NCBI GenBank assembly: GCA_905183005.1
Contig: CAJJDO010000020.1
Location: forward strand, 638,432-702,431
Source of the DNA: Paramecium pentaurelia
Taxonomy: Eukaryota > Ciliophora > Oligohymenophorea > Peniculida > Parameciidae
Direction of reading: 5' to 3'
Length of the DNA: 64,000 nt
Of the stretch, positions 36,428-46,924 are shown piece by piece (within the stretch, counting starts at the first letter, position 1; each line of letters begins with the position of its first letter). The notes beneath the pieces are model-generated. The model did no database searches. It had not been told where the DNA came from and saw nothing but the letters and a program-made list of their open reading frames with translations. Position numbers and translations under genes: made by a program.

Positions 36428-36847
36428 AATATTTGTTATGAATAAAACTTAAAAATTTGATTATCAAAATTAAAGAGGTATCAGATCTAAGAAAATTTCT
36501 TCTTTTTCTTATTGGATCATATAGTCTCATTTTCAAGAACTTATAAATAACACAATAATAACACAATTTAAACCATTTCATTAAAATATATAATAATTCT
36601 TGATTTTCAATAATTTATTAAGTATTAATATAATAAGCATGGAAATTTTATAAATTTAATATAAATAATCTGGACATTCATTTGCTAAAATATTTTTCCA
36701 ATTAGAAGAACTTGGACAAATAAAACCAGATGAAATACTTAAAATCAATAATTTGAAATTTATATAATTATATTAATAAATAAGGATTGATATATTAATT
36801 CTAAGAATAAATAATTATTTTTAATTTAGAATTAATTTAAAGTGGAA
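36428..36847. other. intergenic, possible kinase remnants
   Basis: 420 bp following the kinase relic. A short open piece (SGHSFAKIFFQLEELGQIKP near 36670-36730) may be part of the same decayed gene. Nothing else is recognisable. Confidence 0.3.
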
Positions 36848-38630
36848 ATGCATTACTCATTCCAGTATCAAAAATTGAATGAACTCTTCCTTGCTAGTGG
36901 AGAATCATCTTAAAAATTTAAATCTACCGACTAGTACGAATATGTTGATTTTTAGGATGTATCGCAAATTAGGTGATGATTTCGAATATATGTTGATGAA
37001 ACTTTTGGGAACAGATTTTGATAAGTTCAATTTAATAGAATAATTGAATTTGAATAATCAATCATAAATGCAAGATCAAAATTTAGTAGTAACAATTCCA
37101 ATTTTATTTCATCCAACCTTATATGGTGTTTCTATGGATATTATTTACAGGCCAAAGAAAATATGCTTAAAAAGCTACTTAACAAAAACGGATTCCTCTC
37201 CATTATATGCTTCAGATAAAGTATAATATAGGATTTAATTCATAAATAGAATATAATAAATTTGATAAGTTTCTACGCTTTGAAATAGAATGATAAACTA
37301 ATTAATGGTTCTTTAAGTATAGACCCATTGACAGGATTATTTTAATATAAAACATTGGTTGTAATATCTTTATATGAACAAATAAATTTAAGTGAAAACT
37401 TTTTGGAAAGCTTGAAACTTAATATTAAATAACATAAAGAAGTTATGCAAATTTAAGCCCCTATTATTCTTTATTAAATGAATAAAATAACATTTAAAGA
37501 ATTTAAGAGATTTGCAAATGAAGAGTCAGTTGAAAATAAAGAGAAAAATATCGATTAAATAAGAAAGATTTTTGAAAAGTAATGTAGTATATCAATTCAT
37601 AAATAGATAGTTGAATAAAGAGATGACTTAGGAAGAAAAAGAAAATTTCTTGGATTGTCCTAAGCCAAATAATTTACCTTTACTAACCAAGATTAAGATT
37701 CAAAATATATCTGATGATCCTATTAAATAATGGAAAGAGTAATCTCTAATTACATCTGGAGGTTATTCTGAAATACGTAAAATATAGTTAGGTACATATG
37801 ATAAATCATATCTTAGCATATAGTATAAAGGATGATTAAACATATACAAGGGCTTTAGCAATAAAAACAGATAAATCACCCAATAATTATAGAAAAGTTA
37901 ATCATGAACTAAATATATTAAAGAATTTATCTGAAACTAGAGAGAAAGGCATAGGAGAGGCATATATTGTTACAAGTTATTATGATGAAAATTTGAAAGA
38001 CTGTTATTTTATGGAATTTTACAATAATGGATCTTTAGAACAATATGCTAATTCTAAAGCTATAGTTTTAAGTTTAAGAACAAAATTATTTATATTGGCT
38101 GGAATTATAAATGGAATTGATTTTCTTCATTACAAATAAATAGCTCATTTGGATTTAAAAATGGGGAATATATTAATTTAAAAATAATTAATCCCTAAAA
38201 TATGTGATTTTGGTGAAGCTAAATTTTTTTAACAATTGGATCAAGATAAAAGTGTTTTTTCTCGTTCTTTGCCTTATGCAGCCCCAGAATTATATAATAA
38301 AAATGAAATAACTCCAGCATTCGATATATTCTCATATGGAATTTTAATGTGCAATTTAATTTTTGAATAATTTCCTTTTGTAATCTTCCCCATTTATGAT
38401 AGGATTATAATCCAAATGATTTATATAATTTAGCAGAAAGATATAGAAATAATACATATGCAATTAAACGAAATTTGATAAAACAAACAAAATATGGACC
38501 AAAAAAGATAATGAAGATAATACTATAGCTAATTGTACATTGTTTATAATCTGATCCAAAATTAAGACCTAAACCAAAATGGATATTAGCAATATTATGG
38601 AAGATGATCAATTTTTTAGACAGCTTTTGA
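36848..38630 (+). CDS. serine/threonine protein kinase with long N-terminal region
   Basis: 551 residues. The N-terminal ~270 residues are of unknown fold (FEYMLMKLLGTDFDKFNLIE). The kinase domain begins at ITSGGYSEIRK, has the ATP-binding Lys in ALAIKTDK, hinge FMEFYNNGSLEQYAN, catalytic loop HLDLKMGNIL, CDFGEAK, activation end LPYAAPELY, then DIFSYGILM. HLD replaces HRD, keeping the catalytic Asp and the Lys and Asn; the missing Arg suggests activation without loop phosphorylation. Introns: 36934-36955, 37221-37249, 37579-37606, 37792-37816 and 38380-38402, all TAG; the last interrupts the F-helix region and restores the C-lobe end (LRPKPKWILAIL). Confidence 0.88.
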
Positions 38631-38705
38631 TTAGATTAACATTATTATGAATATATTTGATAAGTTATTGTAGAAATACTTTAAAATAATAAATTTTATT
38701 TCTGT

Positions 38706-39426
38706 ATGATGAATTAGAGATATATTGTTAGAAAAAGAAGTCCACGTCCAATTATTAGATATCTAAAATATTGTCCCAAAATGACAGTTGCGTCTATTAT
38801 GACAATTTAAAATTTTTAAGGGTACCCTTCATCTCCTAAAGTCACTTTGTCTAATAGTAAACTTTATTAATCCTTTACTATTCAATCAAGTCCTTAATCC
38901 TAAATGAAAAGATGTAAATAAATACATAATTCAATTAGATTTATCAGTCGATGCATATAGGTCAAGCCCGCCTTAAACAATATTAAAATCTGCATCTCCA
39001 ACAGAGAGAAAATTTAGTTATCTTTCCTATTAAAGAACAACAATAGGATAAGAGAGTCCAGCTAAATAATAAGATAGCATTTATCAAATTGAATATGCTG
39101 ATGATACCGTTTATTATGGATAAATAAATATAACGAAAAGGCATGGAATGGGTGCTATGTATGACAAAAACAAAAATCTAATATATTTGGGACAATGGAA
39201 TGATGATAAATATAATGGACTTGGAATTTTAGTTTAGAATGGGTATACATATAAGGGGGAATTTGTAAATGGAGTTTTAGAAGGATAAGCAATAGAAGAG
39301 GGAAATGAAAAGAAATTTTATGGATATTATAAAAATGGGTAGAAGAATGGACCTGGCACTCTATATGAACATTCAAAAACCATAAATGGAATTTGGAAAA
39401 ACGATATTTTAGAATAAGAATGTTGA
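38706..39426 (+). CDS. MORN-repeat protein
   Basis: 231 residues. The N-terminal 110 are basic and Ser/Pro-rich (RKRSPRPIIRYLK), likely disordered. The C-terminal half has about four to five MORN repeats, for example YLGQWNDDKYNGLGI, YKGEFVNGVLEGQA and FYGYYKNGQKNGPGTL, ending with a partial repeat GIWKNDILEQEC. MORN repeats often mediate binding to membranes or ciliary scaffolds. One 25-nt intron, 38914-38938. It follows the kinase on the same strand by 75 bp. Confidence 0.85.
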
Positions 39427-39575
39427 TACTTTATTTTGCATATTTTCAATTCATTCAAGTTATTATTCTTATATTCTATTATTGATAAAAAGAATTCACT
39501 TTCAAAATTTGAAAATTTTTAAGAATATTGGTGTAATATAAATTTTATTTTTTAATTATGTAAAATGTGAAATAA

Positions 39576-40750
39576 ATGAGGGAAAAATATGAGAATATCA
39601 AATAACAAAATCCAAATAGAAATGTTAGTGCAAGATCATATCATAGTTAAACACCTTCAAAAGAGTAATATTAAGTTGCTTTTTCAAGTGGTTAAAAATC
39701 AATATAGAAACCAATTATATAGATTGGAAAAACATTATTATGTAGTCCATGCTATAACAAAAGATTATTAAATAAATAATAATTGAATAAAAAGTAAGAA
39801 ACAGAATTAGAGAAAGTAAATTTATAATTATATTATAGAGATTATTGATGAAATAAATGGAATAAAATTAATTACTAGAATAATAAAAAATTAATTTTGA
39901 GGTTGGATAATTATCATATAGAAAATAATTGGAATAATAAAATCTAGTTATTTCAAAATAATTATAAGATTAATAAAAAGAAAAAGAAAGATAAATAAAA
40001 GAGTAAGAGATATAACAATAAAACTTAATTATAAAATAAAATTAGGAAATTTTATAAAAAGAAAAAGTTGAAAAAAAAAGTAAATAAAATAGTTTGCATT
40101 AAGAACTTGCAAGTTAACTGGAATAACAAAAAAGATTAAAAAAATTAGATTAATTGTCTTAATCTATGGAATTAGATGATCCTTATTGGAGATATCAAGC
40201 ATAAGAAGAAAAAGAAATATAAAGAAGAAAGAATTATCAAATGATTCACAATAATAATAATTAGTAAAATCATGAAAAAGAATTATTAAAAAAATAATAA
40301 AAAGAAAGAGAAATAAAAAATAGAGAAATAGATGAAAGGATAAAAACTTTATAAGATTATCATAATTAATTAGAATAAGAGAAAATAGAAAAATAATAAA
40401 TATAACATTAACTCATATTAGATTTAAATGCATAAGTAAAACTTAAAAAGGCAAAAGAAGAAGCTATTAAATTAATTGAATAAAAAAAATAATATCAAAG
40501 AGACTAGGAAATTATTTAATAAGAAAAACAAAGATAATATTAAGAAATGTGTAATAAAAAGAAAGTAAATTAAGAAGTAATTGAAGGCCTAAATAAATAA
40601 GTTGAAATGTAAAAACAATAAAATAATAAATAATAATAAGACACAGTTAAAAGTGATTTTTATATATTGAAACCAATTGTAGAAAAATAAACCATATCTT
40701 GTGCTGATTGCAAAAAATAATAGGTTCCATAATAATTAAGTTATGTTTGA
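39576..40750 (+). CDS. coiled-coil protein with CxxC pairs at both ends
   Basis: 383 residues. A short N-terminal region (SYHSQTPSKEQYQ) is followed by a cysteine pair CSPCYNKR, a 280-residue Glu/Lys/Gln coiled coil, and a second pair near the end (ISCADCKKQQVPQQLSYV). One intron, 39816-39838 (23 nt). The frame starting at 39576 is preferred over the overlapping frame from 39589 because it carries the first cysteine pair and continues without a break. No family is recognised. The paired CxxC at both ends of a coiled coil could bind one metal across a dimer, which is speculative. Confidence 0.7.
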
Positions 40751-41176
40751 TCATATTGGTAAAATATTTCAAATTAATTATATATAGTCTTTATTATTAA
40801 AACTCTAACACTTTAAAAAAGGAATAACTTTTTTTTTTAACATTATTATATAAGTTATCTGAAAATATCTAAATCTTTTTATAACTTCTATTTATATTCT
40901 GTGTCTTTATTTATTATTGATTAATCATATAGTATTTTATATACATTATTATATATAGTCCATCTTATAACTACTATTTAGATTAATATTCTAAATAGAA
41001 AATAAAAAATTTAGAGGAAATCAAGTCAATATCTTTTTTATTATTTATTTTTGATATTATGATAATCTTTAAAAGAAGAATAATTTTGGAATGATAAAGC
41101 TGTATTAACTTGAAATGTAATGTGATATAATAAATATTTTATATAAAATATCAGACCATTATTAAATTCAATTTTT
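40751..41176. other. intergenic, nothing recognised
   Basis: 426 bp of very AT-rich DNA upstream of the channel cluster. It must hold the promoter of the first channel gene. No frame, repeat or RNA-like structure was found. Confidence 0.5.
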
Positions 41177-43965
41177 ATGTAAAGTCTGAATAGTTTTTAA
41201 TATGATCGAGATAAAATTACTAATCCTTAAGTCGAAACAACAATGACAAAATAGAATATATAGATTGAAAGTGAAACCTCTCTTTGTTTATTAAATAATA
41301 AGAAAGTTGAAATATAAAGTCCTGATATTGGTTCTAATATAATATTTAAGCCATTTGCTAAATTAATATTATATTTCCATATTGCATCATTTGTGATTAG
41401 ATTTTAAAGATATTTTAAACCAGATGGTTCATTTATGGATAAACATTTTTCTATAATTGGAGATAAAGGATCAGGTAATTCAAAAGATTTTTTAGCTTTC
41501 AAGTCTAAAAAGCCATCTTTAACTGTAGTTAATTTTGAATCCATTTCTTGGAAGGTTCATATACCCTATTTGTATCGGCAATATAAAAGAAAATTAGAAT
41601 TTTTGGCTATTAAATGCTTTAATTAAATTCCATTAATTGAACCAACAAACAAAATAAAAATGATTTGGGATATATTGCTTAATCTTATCAGAATTGAATT
41701 ACTATACTTAATCCCAATCTTAATAACTTATGAAAAATTATTAGATTAATATCATATAATTTTAATTATCGCTTCCTTTTGCTTTTTGATAGATATGGGA
41801 TTGAAAAATATAACTATATACTTTGATTAAGGCCTTCCAATAAGAGATAGATATCAAATTTTACATAACCAAAATATGTTTTTTTGTTTAATTGAATTTT
41901 CAGGATTAATGGGAATGTTTATATTTGCTTTGTTTTATAATTTTTATGATGATGTATTCATATTAAATGGTGGATATCTAAAATTAGTACTTTTATTAGT
42001 ATTCTATTAAATAAAGAATATTTTAGTATTTATTGATAATTTGTCTTAATCAATGTCATTTGGTAAAGCAACCTCAGCAATAATAGAATTAACTAGATTG
42101 CTTGGAATATAATTAATATTATAACATTTAAGTTCTTGTTTATGGTATATTCTATTTTTATATTAGGATAATAATTGGAAGATATTGTCTTTAAAATGGA
42201 ATAAAGAATTGGATTGAAATAAGTTAATTGACAGAAAGTAGTTGGGATGATATTTACATAGAATCCCTGTATTTTATAAGCATATCTATGTTTACTGTAG
42301 GATATGGAGATGTCCATCCAAATAGTAACTAGTTTTAATAATTTAGATAAAATTGAGAAAATCTTTTCTATTTTTTTTGTATTTCTATGTGCATTTCAGC
42401 TTTCTTATAGTTTAGATACAATAGGACATTTATTACAATAACTGAAAAAGACAAGTGAATAAATAAATAAGAAATTAACATTTATTAATTAGTATATGCA
42501 TAACAAGAATATTAGTAAGGAACTATAAGTTTAAGTAAGAGAATATTTATAATACTTTTGGTATTAAGAATAAACTAAACAAACATTATAATAATAAAAG
42601 ATCTTAAATTAATTATCTGATGATTTAAGAAGATCATTGGCTTATGAATCAAATATTCTTGTATTTAAGAAATGTAAATTATTAAGTTAAGAGTTTTCTT
42701 AAAAATTTTAAAATGATATATTAAAATAGTTATCTTTTTCTAATTATTAACCTAGTATATAAATAAATACACATATTGATGGTGAGTTCTTTTTACATAT
42801 AATTGAATCAGGGAAAGTTAATGTATATGAGAAAAATGAAAAGGATAATCATTTAACTTTAATGGGAACTCATAAAGAAGGAGAGTGTTTTAATTTAGAA
42901 TAATTTTTAAAATAGGAGAAATAAGATAGATTAGTTTACAAAAGTGCTGGTTTTGTTAGTACTTTAGTTATTCCTTTTAGTTTATTTTATTAAACACTAA
43001 AAGATTATTAAAATGATTTAGAGAAATATCAAGACATTAAAAATTAAATTTAATAATCTTAAATCTAATTGAAATAATGTGTTTCATGTGATTCAAGAAG
43101 ACATTAATCAGATTTATGTAGATAAGTTCACTATATACCTGATAGAGAAAAAGTTTTAAAATCATACATTTATAATTAATGTTAAGAGAGATAATTTTTT
43201 GTTAGAAATAGAAATAGGTTGAAAAATTACTTCAGTGCTAAAGTTGATATAGAATTTTTGAAGGAAGCAGCAAATTTAGTTAAAGTTAGTAATGAGAGTC
43301 ATGCATTTCTTAAATTTCAAGATTTAGAAGAAATTAATAATGATGAGAGTAAACCACATCTTAAAATTAAACATGATGCTGATTCTATTTCTCTTTTAAT
43401 TAAAGAATTTGAGAGTAAAAGTTATATACCTGATGGAAATTCTGAATTAAAATTATAATAATCATGTTCTCGATCTAGAGGATTAAATTAAGAAGAATTT
43501 AATGTTATTTAAAGTATTAATTAAAAATTAAGAAATAAATAATTATTTACTTCTCATGATATTGAATAAATGGAATTTACAATTAAAAAATTAGAATTAA
43601 ATTATAATCATCAAATTATTTAGGATTTTGAAAAATTAAAAGAATATAAAATATATAATGTTCATCATAATGTTTCATAAGTATTAAAGTTCTAAAATTA
43701 TCCTATACGAAAACTTTAATATAATAATTCAAATAGTTATGAAACTTGTTAATTAAGTTAGGCTAGTTATTTATTAAAATACTTATTATACCCATTCGAT
43801 TTTATAAATTAGTATAGAGTTTCAAACTTGAACGGTATGAAAAGAAGTGAGAAGATTTCGAAAGTACAATAAAGATAAAGAAGAATGTCTAAAGAATTAC
43901 TATTAAAAAGAATAGGTAGAAAACTTATATTTAGAAAAGCATTGCAGATTCATCCTGCCAAATGA
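41177..43965 (+). CDS. CNBD potassium channel 1 with CCHC zinc knuckle
   Basis: 914 residues. Six-helix channel core of the EAG/CNG/HCN superfamily: S1 near IWDILLNLIRIELLYLIPIL, later helices, then pore SSWDDIYIESLYFISISMFT with the filter TVGYGDV, S6 (IFSIFFVFLCAFQLSYSLDT) and the C-linker ELQVQVREYLQYFWYQE. A cyclic-nucleotide-binding fold follows (FFLHIIESGKVNVYEKNE), then CVSCDSRRHQSDLC (C-x2-C-x4-H-x4-C), a basic segment (VHYIPDREKVLKSYIYN) and a long charged tail ending in ALQIHPAK. Introns: 42145-42166 and 42325-42346 (22 nt each), both at positions shared with the next two genes. The selectivity filter predicts potassium; ligand response is uncertain. Confidence 0.9.
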
Positions 43966-44079
43966 TAATATATCAATATTATAAAAAAAAATAAAAGTTT
44001 TTTAAGTATTTATGATTTCCGAATATATTTTATAAAATAATTGAAAATATTTATTGATTTTTAGATTGAAAATAATTAA

Positions 44080-46899
44080 ATGAATTAGACCAACATAACA
44101 GATAACTCTCATATTTCACATTGTCAATTAATGATTTAAGAGGAGTCTTTGCCTGGTTGCAATAATTCAAATCTATATCATTCGATTCATGATTAAAATT
44201 AGACAGTTCAATAAATATAATGTGAAGAATTTGAAAGAATTGGTGACATTCCTGGTCAAAGAGAAAACTCTATATAATCAGAAGTAAAAAAAAAACAATT
44301 TTCTTAATTAATGGTTCAATTCAATATTCATCATTTCAAAAGAAAAATGTTGTCATATATACATCCATATAAGGAATTATCTAAAAATTAGTTTAGTATG
44401 ATATCTGATAAATCTTCATCATTTAAAAGCTATCCAAAAAAATAACAATAAAAAACATCATTACTCTAACATAATAGAGCAGTTTTAGGATTTCGGAACA
44501 TTATCAAAGAATTTAACAATACTTTAGTAGCCTAAACAAAGAAAAAAATATAATATTTAATAGGTATAATACCTATAATTAATCCTTACTCAACAACAAA
44601 ATTAATATGGGATGGAATAATTACTATAATGAGAATATATTTATTAATATGGATACCAATTTTAATAGCATTTAAAAATGGTACTTTAGAAGATATGAAT
44701 GCATATACACTTAATGTGTGTAGTAGTGCTTTTTTAATTGATTTGGCAATGTAAACTTTTACAATAAGATTTGATAAGGGATTTCCTGTAAAAGATCGTT
44801 ATTAATTGATACAGTATTAAATAAATTGGTGGACTGCAATAGAATTATTTAGTTTTATAATATCCTTGTATTTCAGCATCTAATTTCATTAAAACAATTC
44901 TTCTATGCTAGTAGTAGAAGATAAAGGGTGGACCAAGATATTATTGTTATTATTAATAGTCCAGACTAAAAATATTCTTCAGTTTATTGAGAATTTACAA
45001 AGTGTAATAAAACCAAGTAAATCAACTAATTCATTAATTGAATTAGTAAAATTGATTTGTTTAATTTTATTAATATAGCATATTTTTTCATGTATATGGT
45101 ATATAATAGAGAATTAATTAGGGTTATAATTGGTACATATGAACATTTGAAAGCTTAATCTTCATGGCTTGATATAGCAAAATTGGATATAGATTAACCT
45201 TGGCATGATATTTACTTAGAAGCAATGTATTTTATAAGTGTAACTACATTTACAGTTGGATATGGTGATATAACACCATAGAGTATATTTAATTTAATAA
45301 ATTATAGACATATCAGAAAAGAGCTTTATAATTTTCTATATGTTTTTCTGTACTTTATAGCTCTCTTATTCTGTTAATACAATAGGATCTATTTTGATTT
45401 AATTAAAAGAAAACAATGAAGAAATAAAATAGAAAATGACAGCTATTACAGAACATATGAGAAATAGATAAATGAGTCGTGGATTATAATTTAAGTAAGA
45501 GAATGTTTATTATTTTATAAAGGGTTAGAGAATATTTAACATATTATTGGTAATAAGAAAATGTTTAAAAGAAAAATGAAACTGCTGAAATAATAAGATT
45601 ACTACCAGAAGAACTATAAAAAAGTATATAAAGGGAAGGAAGTTCTAATTTAATTAATAAATGTTAATTTTTCAAAGAGAAATTTACTCCAGGTTTTCTA
45701 AATCAATTAGTTGAAATAGCTTATGTTTAGAATTTCTAACCAGGAATAATAATAAATGATTTGTAAAATATTTATATTATTGAATATGGATATGTAGAAA
45801 TCTTGTAAAATTAAGTAAATTTATAATATTAAATTATACTAGACAGTTGTTGGTTAATTAAGTTAATTTTAGTAATTTGGATTAAAAAAAGTATCTATGG
45901 ATTTAATAAATGAAACTAAATATCGTACAAAATCATTTACAAATCTTCTTATTATTCCATATGCAGCCTTAGTCTAATTAGTTGCATAAAATTAGAATGA
46001 ATTGGAAATAGTATCATAGACTAGTTTTAGTATTCATAATGAATGTATTATATGTAAAGGATCACATAAAACAGAATTATGTTCTCAGGTTCATTTTATT
46101 CCAGATAATGAGAAGGTTATTAAAAAATATTTGTATAATTCTACACAAAATAGAGGAAGGATAAAGAGAAAACCGAAAGATTAATTTTAAGAATGGAAAA
46201 ATGAATTAAAGTTTTTTTAAGATACAGCTGAATAATTTTAATAAGATTGCAACAATGAAATTGAACTTCTTTTCCCAAATAATGAAAAATAATAGTAAAT
46301 CAATTTATGCACACAAAATTCTTTACTTGAAATAAATGATGAGAAACCTAAATCTATTATACTTAATATGCCAATAGGACAAAGAGGTGAATTTGAGCAG
46401 AAAGTTGAAAATAAAGAAGCCTAAAAAAGTGATAGAAAATTAGAAATAAAAAATGAAATCAATAATGAATTAAATTTAATTCAACAATTTGAATCTATTT
46501 CTTAAAAATTCAAATAAATTCAACTTTATAATGAAAAAGTATAGAAAGATATTTTTCTGCTTTATAAATAATTAGAATGCCTTTTAGGTTAGAATGAATG
46601 TGAAATTGATAAATATAAGAGCTATAAACATTATTATAAGATATGGAACATAGAAAGAATTATAGTGGATCTTAATTTTGCATCAAATTATATAAATCGT
46701 AGAAGAAGTGAAAAAGTAGGTCTTGAGTAAATATCGAAATATTTATTATTCCCAAAGATTTATTTCTAAAAGTATCGAACTGAGAAACCATCTGAAATTC
46801 TATAATAACCTTTAGTTAATAAAAGTATAATTTATAAATATTTTAGGCATTAGAACTTCAAAGAAAAAGAAGCGTATTGCTATACATCCAGATTTTTGA
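44080..46899 (+). CDS. CNBD potassium channel 2 with CCHC-like knuckle
   Basis: 897 residues, paralogue of its two neighbours. After a polar N-terminus come IWDGIITIMRIYLLIWIPIL (S1), pore HDIYLEAMYFISVTTF with TVGYGDI, S6 ending LQLSYSVNTIG, linker FKVREYLTYYW, the CNBD-like region and CIICKGSHKTELC (C-x2-C-x3-H-x4-C, one residue shorter than in channels 1 and 3), then VHFIPDNEKVIKKYLYN. Five introns: 45099-45121, 45283-45307, 45495-45522 (AAG), 45815-45842 and 46825-46846. The last one was chosen because it makes the protein end IAIHPDF, like IHPAK of channel 1; without it a hydrophobic tail would run on to 46964 and overlap the next gene. Confidence 0.88.
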
Positions 46900-46924
46900 A
46901 TATTATATTATTTGTAATTTTATA

